A program made the position numbers and the translations under genes. The notes below the pieces were generated by a model. It searched no databases. It had not been told where the DNA came from and saw only the letters and a program-made list of their open reading frames with translations. Below are positions 8,775 through 17,076 of a DNA stretch of 64,000 bases, piece by piece. The DNA lies in contig NZ_FQZE01000025.1 in the NCBI RefSeq assembly GCF_900141875.1, positions 1 to 64,000 on the forward strand, read 5' to 3'. Position 1 is the first letter of the stretch. The number at the start of each line of letters is the position of its first letter. The stretch comes from Tangfeifania diversioriginum (GTDB lineage: Bacteria; Bacteroidota; Bacteroidia; Bacteroidales; Prolixibacteraceae).

Positions 8775-9440
8775 TTAATTTCCTCCACCTCCAAGTTCTT
8801 TTTTGAGCAGGTTAACGTTGTTTTGCAAACGCTTAATTTCGGCATCTTTTTCTTCTATTTCGGCCCGGAGATTTTCAGTTTCTGTTTTCACTTTCTGCAA
8901 TTCCTGTTGAAGTTGCTCGCGTTGCTGCTCAGCCTGATTAACTTTCGACTCCAGCGATGAAATTTCATCTTTTTGCAAATTTAACTGAAAGTTTTTGTCG
9001 TCGATAACCGTCGATTGGTCCGAAATTTCTTCTTCCAGATTATTAACCTGTGCGCGCAGTGCCCTGATATTTGCATCTTTGTTTTCCAGTTCTTCTTTCA
9101 TGCGTTGCTGCTCAAAACCAAAACTAAAACTGGTTTCCTGCAACGACTCTTTTTGTTCGGTAAGCAGTTCGTTAAGTCGCGAAATTTCAGTGTTCAGCGA
9201 GTCAATATACTGGTCTTTTTTTGCGTTGCTTTCGAGCAGTTCGTTTTTCATTTCCTCAAAATCGGCAATCAGGGCTTCAATTCGCGAGGCACGGTAATTG
9301 GTTTCTTCAGTGAGTTGGCGCACCTGTTCCTCTGCCTTCAAACGTCCGTCCTGCATCTCCACGAACTTCTTTTTTGATACGCATGAATGCATAAAAAGTC
9401 CGGACAGTATAAAAAGGAGTATAAAATATTTGTTTGTCAT
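8775..9440 (-). CDS. Coiled-coil lipoprotein of unknown function
   Basis: 221-aa protein. The signal peptide ends at the lipobox LFMHSC (Cys20). Nearly all the remainder is predicted coiled coil rich in Glu, Gln, Lys and Leu heptads (about residues 30-210), closing with a GGGGN tail. No enzymatic domain is visible. The start at 9440 is chosen over an in-frame upstream codon at 9473 because it gives a clean signal peptide and lies just after a -7 box at 9462-9469. A structural or periplasm-spanning envelope role is plausible but unproven. Confidence 0.8.
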   Translation of the reverse strand: MTNKYFILLFILSGLFMHSCVSKKKFVEMQDGRLKAEEQVRQLTEETNYRASRIEALIADFEEMKNELLESNAKKDQYIDSLNTEISRLNELLTEQKESLQETSFSFGFEQQRMKEELENKDANIRALRAQVNNLEEEISDQSTVIDDKNFQLNLQKDEISSLESKVNQAEQQREQLQQELQKVKTETENLRAEIEEKDAEIKRLQNNVNLLKKELGGGGN

Positions 9441-9461
9441 GTTAATTCTTTTAGATTTCAG

Positions 9462-9469
9462 CAAATATA
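9462..9469 (-). promoter_or_regulatory. -7 box for the coiled-coil lipoprotein / DUF1080 operon
   Basis: Read on the minus strand this is TATATTTG, a perfect TAnnTTTG match. It lies 21 bp upstream of the start codon at 9440 in a divergent intergenic region. Confidence 0.65.
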
Positions 9470-9548
9470 ACAAATAATAACAGGGTATTATAACGTTATA
9501 TAGAAGTTGAATTGTATAGTTTTACTACTTTTAGTCAAAATTTTTAAA

Positions 9549-10667
9549 ATGAAGAAACTGTTTCTGTTAGTTACAATAATTTCGCTTGGATTTAGCCTTC
9601 AGGCCCAGGATGGATCACAGATTATTCAAACCATAAAAGGGAAAGTGGTTGATGAAGCCACAAACGAGTCAGTATCTTTCACCAACATAAGTATTGAAGG
9701 CACTTTTTACGGCACGGCCAGTAATGAGGAAGGGGAGTTTGAGCTGAAAATTCCGGAAGAAATGGCTGGCGGTCAGATATTATTTTCAGCGGTGGGGTAT
9801 AAAAATGAGAAATTTCCGGTAGATACTTATTTTGATCGCGAATACAATATTGTTAAACTGGAGCCTACATCGTATGATATTGATGATGTGGATATTGCTG
9901 CCCGGTCGAGAGTGCTTGAGCGAATTCTGCGCATGGCATCGGAAAATACGCCCTACAATTTTATTGGCGGGCCTTTTAACCTGGAATGCAGTTACGAAAA
10001 TCTAAAAACAATTGATGATACTACTGAAGTTGTGCAAATGGCTGAGGTGTTGATTTACGATAAGGTAGGATATGTTGAGCCTTCAAAACTGAATGCTTTC
10101 AGGATGCGGAAATATGAAATTACGCCGGCCGAGCCAGCCTACACTTTTTCGTCGGGCATTTTGAATTTTGATGAACTGATTAGCATGGACTGGGTACGAA
10201 CAGGTTCATCGGTTTTAAATCCGGCGTTGCTTTACCAGTTCGATCTAAAGCAGGAAGCGGAAGTTGAGGTTGACGGCAAGCCGGCATGGGTAATATCCTT
10301 TAGTCAGGATGAGCCCACATTCGCCGGGACGGGTGATTTTCATGCCAGTTCGTTCTCGGGGCAAATTACTGTTCTGAAAGAGGATTATTCGGTGAAAAAA
10401 CTTGAAGGATCGGTTCAGTCTTCCAAACACAACCGGCAGGGAAAATCGCTGGCAGTGGGCAATTCCAATTCAAACTATTACAAAAATGTCTCCTACAATT
10501 TTTCTGTAACCTACTCGCAGCTCAAACCCGATGTAATCATGCTGAATAAAAAATACGATTACAAAGGCCGGCAGGTAGCCGAAAAAACCACCTTAACGAT
10601 CAACCGGGTTCAAATGGCTGATGTTAAAGTGGTTTTTTCGCGTGATTATTTTCCGGCTTCGGAATAG
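9549..10667 (+). CDS. Carboxypeptidase-regulatory-like domain protein
   Basis: 372-aa exported protein. After a signal peptide (MKKLFLLVTIISLGFSLQAQ) comes a beta-sandwich CarboxypepD_reg-like domain, IKGKVVDEATNESVSFTNI ... GTASNEEGEFELKIP, covering roughly residues 30-115. The C-terminal 250 residues are beta-rich, without a TonB plug or barrel, and are not recognised. Such proteins in Bacteroidota are usually secreted or periplasmic. The ATG at 9549 rather than the upstream TTG (9507) gives the proper signal peptide. It converges with the barrel-cytochrome gene, with only 9 bp between stops and no visible terminator. Confidence 0.82.
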   Translation: MKKLFLLVTIISLGFSLQAQDGSQIIQTIKGKVVDEATNESVSFTNISIEGTFYGTASNEEGEFELKIPEEMAGGQILFSAVGYKNEKFPVDTYFDREYNIVKLEPTSYDIDDVDIAARSRVLERILRMASENTPYNFIGGPFNLECSYENLKTIDDTTEVVQMAEVLIYDKVGYVEPSKLNAFRMRKYEITPAEPAYTFSSGILNFDELISMDWVRTGSSVLNPALLYQFDLKQEAEVEVDGKPAWVISFSQDEPTFAGTGDFHASSFSGQITVLKEDYSVKKLEGSVQSSKHNRQGKSLAVGNSNSNYYKNVSYNFSVTYSQLKPDVIMLNKKYDYKGRQVAEKTTLTINRVQMADVKVVFSRDYFPASE

Positions 10668-10676
10668 TTTTTCAAA

Positions 10677-11873
10677 TCAGAACGCGGAAACAAATCCAAA
10701 ATTGAATTTATTGATGTTATGGTCGCTGTAGGTAAAATCGAGCGTGTATTCAGCTACTAATCTCACATTGCGCCTCAGCAGGTATCCCGCATGAAATGTG
10801 ACAGACTGGTAATCGGCCGCATTAAAATCAGATTCCACCCAGTTGTATAGACCCAACAGGTACCATTTGGTTTGGTCGCCGCCGGGACTAAAGATGAGTT
10901 CTGCCATCGCCCCGTCGGTTTTCACATCCTCCATTTCTGCAGAACTGTTAAAGCTGCTGTAAATCTGTGAGTCGCTCCGCTGCAGATACTGGGCGTTGAG
11001 CGTAATTTTGGGCGAGGGAGCAAAAGTGAAATTAGGACCCCATATAAAAACTTCATTGGTTGATGTGGGTGCAAAGCTATGCATCAAATCTTCTTTCCCG
11101 GTAAAAGCAAAAGCCCCCACGTTTACCATTTTACCAAAATCCTGTGAAAGATGCAGCAGGAAATTTTTATACTTGTCATGGTCGAATACGCGGTTTTGTG
11201 CTTCTGGCAATCCATTGCCGTTGGTGACTTCGAGTGATACACCTGTTCCGGAGTCCAGCCCCATGGTAACCATCACTCCCTTGTCATACTTCAACCCGAT
11301 TCCCGAATTTCCGATTTGCGAAGTGTAAAGCACATAATCTTCGAGCGACAATCTGAGTTCGCGTTTAAAGAGTGGGTCGGAAACCTGGAACTGTCCAAGG
11401 GCAATATCCAGGTCAATTCCAAAAAGGTCGTTATACATCAAAAAGGCATCTTCAACGCCGGCCACCTCGCCTCTTTCGCTAAAATAAAAATAGAAGTAGT
11501 AGGAGAGGCGTTCGGAAATTTCGCCACCGGAAAGCAGCTTGATGATATAAGGCGATGCAAAATCGCTTCGTTCGTTTCCGCCCATGTTGTAGGTTACAAA
11601 ACCATCGAGCCTGACAGCAATGGGCAGCTCACGCAGTAACGATAACTCGGTGTCGCCGGTTTCCACGTAGTAGCGCGGCGAACTTTCCTCTTCCAGCCTG
11701 AATCCGTTGCCTGCAAATTCATCGCCGTAAGCTTTGAGTGCCGGAGCGGCGGGTGTGTGGCAGGTTGTGCAGCTCAGCCTGTATTTTCGGGCAAAAGCAG
11801 GAATTGCCTGAATTGTTTCAGTAATGAAAAAAGCAGCAAGAGTAAGAATTACAATAGATAGATTTTTTTTCAT
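10677..11873 (-). CDS. Outer-membrane beta-barrel with N-terminal c-type heme motif
   Basis: 398-aa exported protein. After the signal peptide (cleaved about residue 23, ending IQA) there is a single heme-binding motif CTTCH (Cys35-His39) inside RKYRLSCTTCHTPAAP. The remaining ~340 residues have the alternating amphipathic pattern of an outer-membrane beta-barrel, with terminal NFGFVSAF ending in an aromatic Phe. It is coded 12 bp downstream of the pentaheme cytochrome on the same strand, so the two are almost certainly co-expressed. A barrel that itself carries a heme next to a multiheme protein suggests electron transfer at or across the outer membrane, by analogy to porin-cytochrome conduits. 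This is inference. Confidence 0.8.
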   Translation of the reverse strand: MKKNLSIVILTLAAFFITETIQAIPAFARKYRLSCTTCHTPAAPALKAYGDEFAGNGFRLEEESSPRYYVETGDTELSLLRELPIAVRLDGFVTYNMGGNERSDFASPYIIKLLSGGEISERLSYYFYFYFSERGEVAGVEDAFLMYNDLFGIDLDIALGQFQVSDPLFKRELRLSLEDYVLYTSQIGNSGIGLKYDKGVMVTMGLDSGTGVSLEVTNGNGLPEAQNRVFDHDKYKNFLLHLSQDFGKMVNVGAFAFTGKEDLMHSFAPTSTNEVFIWGPNFTFAPSPKITLNAQYLQRSDSQIYSSFNSSAEMEDVKTDGAMAELIFSPGGDQTKWYLLGLYNWVESDFNAADYQSVTFHAGYLLRRNVRLVAEYTLDFTYSDHNINKFNFGFVSAF

Positions 11874-11885
11874 GATTATTTTGTT

Positions 11886-13250
11886 TTAAGGATAAACTGT
11901 AATTTCGGTTGAATGGCTGTTTACTTCAAGTGCTGTATATTCTTCTTCGGGCACTTCGAGGAATTCGCCAACAGGTTTTACAAGCAACCTGTAATAAAGT
12001 GTTGCAGTAACCTGAACCTTTCCGGGTTTAATTTCGAAGGGCAATTCAAATGTAAAGGTTTCTGTCTTGGTTTCGCGCGGCCCAATGCGGTAGTCAACGC
12101 CCAGCGAGGCGGTGTTCCATTGCATTATGGTCATGCGTCCTTCCGGGTCGAAATAGGGCATGCGGTAAATGCGGTCGCCAATGGGGACATCTTCTCTTCT
12201 GACGCCTTCAAAATTTTCAATTCCCAGCGGTACACCCATATCCTGGTAGGCCAGCACATCACTTGCAATGGTGTATTCTTCGCCTTCAAATCCTTTTTTG
12301 TCAACCGGAATGTGGAAAGTATTTCCGTCTTCATCTTCAGCTTCCACATGCAGCCACACAATGCGGTCTTCAACTGACCCGGTCGGAAATTTATGTCCTG
12401 TTTTTTGGTTGAAAAGCGTAGCCGTGAGGACCACTACTTCGCCCGGAACGGTTTCGCGAATATCGGGCTGAATGCGCAGCTCAATGGTTCCTTTGACTTT
12501 GCCGGGGTCGTGCCCGCCGTTGAAAAGGTGCATGCGGGCATCCGGATAAGTACTGCCTAGTTTGGCTGTGCGCATTTCAGTGTCGGGCATGTGACACTCC
12601 TGGCAGGTGACATCGTTTTCGGCATAAGGTCCTTCTTCCCATTCCAGCTGAGTGGATTTTACCCAAACCCCGAACGGACTTTTTTCGTTGTGGCAGGTTC
12701 CGCAGAGACGGGTGTCAGAGTGGAGGTCAATTTCCACAATTTCATGATTTGGTGATTCGGTTTCCCCCTTGCGGGAGCTGTATTTGGTGTCGCCCGGTTC
12801 GAGAATAAAGTTGAAGTTGTAGGCCGTGTCGCCGGAAATACCTTTTATCAGGTGACAAACTTCGCACGAAACTGATTCGTTTGCTCGTGAACCTTCTGAA
12901 GGACGGGGTGGCGGAAAATCGCCGACGAGATATGCCATGGGGGTGTGGCAGCCATTGCATCCGTCAACTGCTTCTTTAAAATCGGGGTCAGCCTCAGCAT
13001 GGGCCACTGCCAGTTTAAAGTATTCGATTTCGTCCCAGTGGTGGGTGTAAGCTTCCGACATCATGGCCTGCTTCCATTGCTGGTAAAACTGGTTGTGGCA
13101 TTGCGCGCAATACTCGGGTGTTTCAAAATCATCGTAATCAGAATCACCCGGTTCAATGCGGCTGTCCGATAATGGAAACATAAAACTAAAACTGACCAGC
13201 AACCCAAGTGTAATTATTCCGAAAAATGAAGGTGTAGTTAATTTTTTCAT
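11886..13250 (-). CDS. Pentaheme c-type cytochrome, cytochrome c554-like
   Basis: 454-aa exported protein. A signal/anchor segment spans about residues 8-27. Five CxxCH motifs follow: C48-H52, C98-H102, C129-H133, C183-H187 and C216-H220. The spacing and the motif CHMPDTEMRT resemble the cytochrome c554/c-prime-like multiheme group used in periplasmic or surface electron transfer. From about residue 240 there is a beta-rich C-terminal domain (IRETVPGEVVVLTATLFNQ ... ETFTFELPFE) with no heme motif. It is the first gene of a two-gene operon with the heme-bearing barrel. The upstream region has two 12-bp direct repeats. Electron donor and acceptor are unknown. Confidence 0.88.
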   Translation of the reverse strand: MKKLTTPSFFGIITLGLLVSFSFMFPLSDSRIEPGDSDYDDFETPEYCAQCHNQFYQQWKQAMMSEAYTHHWDEIEYFKLAVAHAEADPDFKEAVDGCNGCHTPMAYLVGDFPPPRPSEGSRANESVSCEVCHLIKGISGDTAYNFNFILEPGDTKYSSRKGETESPNHEIVEIDLHSDTRLCGTCHNEKSPFGVWVKSTQLEWEEGPYAENDVTCQECHMPDTEMRTAKLGSTYPDARMHLFNGGHDPGKVKGTIELRIQPDIRETVPGEVVVLTATLFNQKTGHKFPTGSVEDRIVWLHVEAEDEDGNTFHIPVDKKGFEGEEYTIASDVLAYQDMGVPLGIENFEGVRREDVPIGDRIYRMPYFDPEGRMTIMQWNTASLGVDYRIGPRETKTETFTFELPFEIKPGKVQVTATLYYRLLVKPVGEFLEVPEEEYTALEVNSHSTEITVYP

Positions 13251-13564
13251 GATTTTAGTTTTAAGTTAAAATGTATTGGCAGTTTCACGCTAAAATGTAT
13301 TGCAACTTTCAAAGTAAAATTGTCCACTAAAATTATGGAAATTGCAGGGCTTATTCAAATATGCGGGCAATGGTTAAAGCTTATGTTTAAAATTGTGAAA
13401 TAATTCAAGAAGCTAACATGCAATGTCACAGGCATTACCCTGAGAACAGCGGGTTTCATAAGGATGTTAATTTATTTCTGTTCTAAATAAAAATAGTGAA
13501 AATGTTAAAATGAATTGATAGTGTTGAGGTTGTGTTTTAAATTTTTCATTTGAACAAATATTTC
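13251..13564. promoter_or_regulatory. Upstream region of the cytochrome operon with 12-bp direct repeats
   Basis: About 310 bp without a gene. TAAAATGTATTG occurs twice, at 13267-13278 and 13291-13302, with a 24-bp period, just upstream of the cytochrome start (minus strand). The arrangement suggests a paired regulator site. No perfect -7 box was found; TACTTTG (minus strand, near 13310) and CATATTTG (13355-13362) each miss the consensus slightly. Nothing else is recognised here. Confidence 0.4.
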
Positions 13565-13594
13565 TTTGTGGATTTAAAAAAATGCTTACTTTTG
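13565..13594 (+). promoter_or_regulatory. tRNA-Phe promoter
   Basis: TTTG at 13565-13568, an 18-bp spacer and TACTTTTG at 13587-13594, a full Bacteroidota promoter. It lies 19 bp upstream of the tRNA. Confidence 0.75.
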
Positions 13595-13613
13595 CATCAC
13601 CAAAATAAAAAAC

Positions 13614-13686
<73 letters not shown>

Positions 13687-13697
13687 CTTTCAAAAAG

Positions 13698-13738
13698 AAA
13701 ATCCCGCCGGAGTTGAAAAATTCCGGCGGGATTTTTTT
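13698..13738 (+). terminator. Terminator after tRNA-Phe
   Basis: Strong GC-rich stem AAATCCCGCCGGA / TCCGGCGGGATTT followed by a T-run. It starts 12 nt after the tRNA. Confidence 0.9.
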
Positions 13739-13807
13739 ATGCAGGATTTTTGGATTGTGTCACAAAAAAATCCGGCAACTGTTCGTGAAAACTGTTACCG
13801 GATGTTG

Positions 13808-13878
13808 AGGTCTCTGGCGGATTCGAACCGCCGTACGCGGTTTTGCAGACCGCTGCCTAGCCACTCGGCCAAGAGACC
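13808..13878 (-). tRNA. tRNA-Cys(GCA)
   Basis: 71 nt on the minus strand. Acceptor GGTCTCT/AGAGACC with discriminator T. Anticodon stem GCGGT/ACCGC with loop CTGCAAA (anticodon GCA). It is convergent with tRNA-Phe. Confidence 0.96.
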
Positions 13879-13897
13879 ATTTCTTAAAATTGGACTG

Positions 13898-13905
13898 CAA
13901 ATTTA
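13898..13905 (-). promoter_or_regulatory. -7 box of tRNA-Cys
   Basis: Minus-strand TAAATTTG, a perfect TAnnTTTG match, 19 bp upstream of the tRNA. A TTG about 15 bp further upstream could serve as a short-spaced -33 element. Confidence 0.6.
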
Positions 13906-14047
13906 AGAAAAATGCCTTTACAACCATACATTCCCCTGAAACAATTTTTCCGGATTAAAAAGAAATATCGCCGGATTTAGTTTGGGAGGTTAAATGAACA
14001 CTGATTCTGCGGCAATTAATTCCGGCAGGCTGAAGTAATAATTTCGG

Positions 14048-14230
14048 TTAGCGAAGTTGTTCCCAGCGGGAATTTTTGTGCGATAAAATTTTCCCGTTGG
14101 CCCACCGGCGCAAGTGCTTGTCGCGCTCAGCAACTTTTGGGTTCAGACCTTCGTGCAGTTCGTTTTTCCGGCAGCCTTTTGGGGTGTCTGCACATCCTCC
14201 CTCGTTTAATTTGCTGAATGATGTAAACAT
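14048..14230 (-). CDS. Small basic hypothetical protein
   Basis: Predicted 60-aa basic protein starting MFTSFSKLNEGGCADTP and ending RWEQLR, with two cysteines (GGCADTPKGC). An in-frame upstream codon at 14272 is less likely, because a perfect -7 box (minus-strand TACCTTTG, 14254-14261) lies between the two starts. No membrane segment, signal or known domain is seen. The promoter and non-random composition argue for a real gene, but conservation cannot be tested here. Confidence 0.5.
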   Translation of the reverse strand: MFTSFSKLNEGGCADTPKGCRKNELHEGLNPKVAERDKHLRRWANGKILSHKNSRWEQLR

Positions 14231-14253
14231 GGCTTTACTTTTAAAATTCGACT

Positions 14254-14261
14254 CAAAGGTA
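14254..14261 (-). promoter_or_regulatory. -7 box of the small basic ORF
   Basis: Minus-strand TACCTTTG, a perfect TAnnTTTG match, 23 bp upstream of the ATG at 14230. No clear -33 element. Confidence 0.5.
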
Positions 14262-14344
14262 GGAATATTCAATAACAGAAATAGGGATATTTGTCAGGTG
14301 AAAAATTGTTTTTCAGCATCCAGACAAATGGTGTGGTAATGAAA

Positions 14345-14695
14345 TTAACGGGACAAAGTAACGCTGGCCTTTTCAATCTGGCCGCCCATTGGAGGGTTCA
14401 TTTTTGAAACTTTTACTTTTGCGCTTTCTATTGAAGGGAATTCATTGAACAATGCATCGAGAATGCGCCCGGCCACGTTTTCAAGGAGGTGCGATTTTAT
14501 TTTCATCTCCGTTTTTATGAGGTTGTAAACGGCCTGGTAGTTCAGTGCATCATCCAGATTGTCTGATTTGGCGGCAGCTGTGCAATCGGTTTTTATGGAA
14601 ACATCTACCAGAAAATCATTTCCAACCACACGCTCTGCTTCAAAATGGCCGTGGAAGGCAAAAAAGTGCATCCCTTCAATTTCAATCAATCCCAT
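14345..14695 (-). CDS. folB: Dihydroneopterin aldolase
   Basis: 116-aa protein of normal FolB length. It begins MGLIEIEGMHFFAFHGHFEAER, matching the family opening in which the conserved histidine and the catalytic-site Glu lie, and contains DDALNYQAVYNLI and SHLLENVAGRI with the conserved ENVA segment. The enzyme converts 7,8-dihydroneopterin to 6-hydroxymethyl-dihydropterin and glycolaldehyde in folate synthesis; members act as cytosolic oligomers. The gene is monocistronic here and divergent from glnS; no other folate genes are adjacent. Confidence 0.93.
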   Translation of the reverse strand: MGLIEIEGMHFFAFHGHFEAERVVGNDFLVDVSIKTDCTAAAKSDNLDDALNYQAVYNLIKTEMKIKSHLLENVAGRILDALFNEFPSIESAKVKVSKMNPPMGGQIEKASVTLSR

Positions 14696-14775
14696 ACTTT
14701 TTTCGGCGAAATTAAGAATAAGTGATTAAAGCAAAGAAATTACCAGCCCGTTAATTAAACTGAGAAACCTTTTCT

Positions 14776-14783
14776 TAATTTTG
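14776..14783 (+). promoter_or_regulatory. -7 box of glnS
   Basis: TAATTTTG, a perfect TAnnTTTG match, 35 bp upstream of the glnS ATG at 14819. No TTTG at the expected -33 position. Confidence 0.55.
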
Positions 14784-14818
14784 CAGTCATTGATAACAAG
14801 CGTTTAAATAGTAGCAAT

Positions 14819-16516
14819 ATGGCAAATAACGACAACAACGAACCGGCGAAAAAATCGAACTTTATTCATTTACAGATTGAAGAAGATTTAAAACAGGGAA
14901 AAAACAACGGAAGGGTGCACACCCGTTTTCCCCCGGAACCCAATGGTTATTTGCACATTGGGCATGCAAAGTCGATTTGCCTCAATTTTGGAATTGCTGA
15001 GAAATTTGGCGGCAAATGCAATCTTCGGTTCGACGATACCAATCCTACCAAAGAAGAAATGGAATACGTCGATTCAATAAAAGAAGATGTTCGCTGGCTG
15101 GGATTCGACTGGGAAGACCGGCTGTTTTTTGCCTCCGATTACTTCGATAAATTGTATGATTTTGCCATTCAGCTTGTGAAAGAGGGCAAGGCTTATGTTG
15201 ATGATCAGGATGCTGAAACCATCAGCACCCAGAAAGGAACGCCCACACGGCCCGGTTACGAAAGCCCGTGCCGGAACCGTACTCCCGAAGAAAACCTGGA
15301 ATTGTTTAAGAAAATGGCTGCCGGCGAGTTTGATGAAGGCTCCCATGTTTTGCGGGCAAAAATTGATATGGCCTCGCCCAACATGCACATGCGCGACCCC
15401 ATTATTTACAGGATTATGAAAGCCAAGCACCACCGCACCGGCGATAAATGGTGCATTTATCCCATGTACGATTTTGCCCACGGGCAGAGCGATTACTGGG
15501 AAGGAGTTACGCATTCCATTTGCACGCTCGAATTTGAAGTACACCGCCCGCTTTACAACTGGTTTATCGATCAGTTGCAGGAAAGCGATTACCGCCCGCG
15601 CCAGATTGAGTTTGCCCGGCTGAACCTCACCTATACCATTATGAGTAAACGTCGGCTGCTCGAACTCGTGAAAGAAGGCCATGTTAACGGATGGGATGAT
15701 CCGCGGATGCCAACAATTACCGGACTTCGCCGCAGAGGATATACGCCTGAGTCGATTCGGAATTTTTCGGACAGGATTGGCGTAACAAAAGTGGACGGGA
15801 TGATTGATGTGTCGTTGCTGGAATACAGCGTTCGTGAACACCTGAACAAAACGGCCCAGCGTGTTATGGGGGTTCTGGACCCTTTGAAAGTGGTAATTAC
15901 CAATTACCCCGAAGATCAGGAGGAAGAACTGGAAGCCGTAAATAACCCGGAAGATGAAAGCATGGGCACCCGCAAAGTGCCGTTTTCAAAAGAACTGTTC
16001 ATTGAACGTGCCGACTTTATGGAAGACCCGCCACGCAAGTTTTTCCGACTGGCACCCGGGCGCGAAGTGCGCTTGCGTTATGCCTATTTTGTTACCTGCA
16101 ACGAAGTGGTGAAGGACGAAAACGGAGAAATTACCGAACTGCGCTGTACATACGATCCTGCATCGCGCGGAGGAAATTCACCTGATGGCCGGAAAGTGAA
16201 AGCCACACTGCATTGGGTGTCGGCAAAACATGCCGTTAAAGCTGAAGTGAGATTATACGATCGGCTGTTTAACGATGAAGATCCCAGTGGTCATAAAGAT
16301 GTGGATTTCAAAGAATTTCTGAATCCTGAATCGCTGAGGATTTTGCCCGAATGTTATATTGAGCCGTTTGTGAAAGATGCCCAACCTCTGGAGCATTTCC
16401 AGTTTGAACGCGTGGGGTATTTTAATGCCGATTACGACTCAACTCCCGGTAACCCAGTGTTTAACCGTACTGTGCCTCTGCGCGATTCGTGGGCCAAAAT
16501 GCAGAAAAACAAATAA
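14819..16516 (+). CDS. glnS: Glutaminyl-tRNA synthetase
   Basis: 565-aa class I aminoacyl-tRNA synthetase. The HIGH-type motif is [16 protein letters not shown] (about residues 39-54) and the KMSKS-type motif is IMSKRRL (about 275). [19 protein letters not shown] is characteristic of GlnRS rather than bacterial GluRS. It charges tRNA-Gln directly in the cytosol. Length matches E. coli-type GlnRS (about 555 aa). The start codon follows a TAnnTTTG box by 35 bp. Monocistronic. Confidence 0.97.
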   Translation: MANNDNNEPAKKSNFIHLQIEEDLKQGKNNGRVHTRFPPEPNGYLHIGHAKSICLNFGIAEKFGGKCNLRFDDTNPTKEEMEYVDSIKEDVRWLGFDWEDRLFFASDYFDKLYDFAIQLVKEGKAYVDDQDAETISTQKGTPTRPGYESPCRNRTPEENLELFKKMAAGEFDEGSHVLRAKIDMASPNMHMRDPIIYRIMKAKHHRTGDKWCIYPMYDFAHGQSDYWEGVTHSICTLEFEVHRPLYNWFIDQLQESDYRPRQIEFARLNLTYTIMSKRRLLELVKEGHVNGWDDPRMPTITGLRRRGYTPESIRNFSDRIGVTKVDGMIDVSLLEYSVREHLNKTAQRVMGVLDPLKVVITNYPEDQEEELEAVNNPEDESMGTRKVPFSKELFIERADFMEDPPRKFFRLAPGREVRLRYAYFVTCNEVVKDENGEITELRCTYDPASRGGNSPDGRKVKATLHWVSAKHAVKAEVRLYDRLFNDEDPSGHKDVDFKEFLNPESLRILPECYIEPFVKDAQPLEHFQFERVGYFNADYDSTPGNPVFNRTVPLRDSWAKMQKNK

Positions 16517-16622
16517 ATACAATCCAAAAAGAATTTTCTTGAATTACACGTGATATAAACTTTTTACCGATTCATTTCTTGTGTTAACCGAATGTTAAGC
16601 CGGTTCCCATGTTTTCATTTTA

Positions 16623-16630
16623 TATATTTG
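16623..16630 (+). promoter_or_regulatory. -7 box ahead of the LiaF-like/LytS operon
   Basis: TATATTTG, perfect match, 26 bp upstream of the ATG at 16657. A GGAG Shine-Dalgarno-like stretch lies between. It rules out the ATG at 16609, which would precede the promoter. Confidence 0.6.
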
Positions 16631-16656
16631 GGTTAAAATTAACCGGAGAATATAAG

Positions 16657-17034
16657 ATGGAAAAAGAAGCAACACAGAAAGCGAATTCGAGAATTGTTCT
16701 GGCATTTGTATTAATTGCCGTTGGTGTGCTCTGGATGTTAAAAAGGCTGGGAATTCATTTCGAATTTCCGGTTATTCACCTGAATCATTTGTTTATGCCC
16801 GTTCGCCATTTATTTAACGGCCTTGGGCAGTTTATTTTTTCCTGGCAGGTAGTGCTTATTCTGGTTGGCCTCATTTTAATGGCCGGAAAACGATCGTCAG
16901 GAATTGTGCTGATAATTGTCGGGGGCATTTTCCTTTTGCCCAAAATCCTGTTGTTTCCTCCGTTTAGTATCACTTATGTTTTACCGGTTGTGCTCATAGG
17001 TGCCGGAGTGGTTATGATTGCCCGGTATGTTTAA
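16657..17034 (+). CDS. Small membrane protein, LiaI/LiaF N-terminal-like
   Basis: 125-aa protein with about four hydrophobic segments separated by short loops (IVLAFVLIAVGVLWML; FIFSWQVVLILVGLILM; GIVLIIVGGIFLLP; YVLPVVLIGAGVVMIA). This is the transmembrane block seen in LiaI/LiaF-type envelope-stress proteins, without the soluble C-terminal domain. It is paralogous to the N-terminal half of the next gene (both contain R-I-V/L followed by an L-I-A-V/L-G-V segment). The start at 16657 is supported by GGAG 7 nt upstream and by the promoter position. Probably the first gene of a four-gene unit with the LiaF-like, LytS and LytTR genes. Confidence 0.75.
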   Translation: MEKEATQKANSRIVLAFVLIAVGVLWMLKRLGIHFEFPVIHLNHLFMPVRHLFNGLGQFIFSWQVVLILVGLILMAGKRSSGIVLIIVGGIFLLPKILLFPPFSITYVLPVVLIGAGVVMIARYV

Positions 17035-17076
17035 TAATCCGGCTTCCGGAATATCCGGATTTTGGATTTGTTCAAA

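Noticed and set aside
13267-13302. Two short direct repeats considered as a CRISPR remnant
   Set aside because: Only two 12-bp units with a 12-bp spacer; too short. Better explained as a regulator site. No CRISPR array or cas gene was seen in the window.
15074-15841. 255-codon antisense ORF under glnS
   Set aside because: Shadow of the GlnRS coding sequence; no domain and no start signals.
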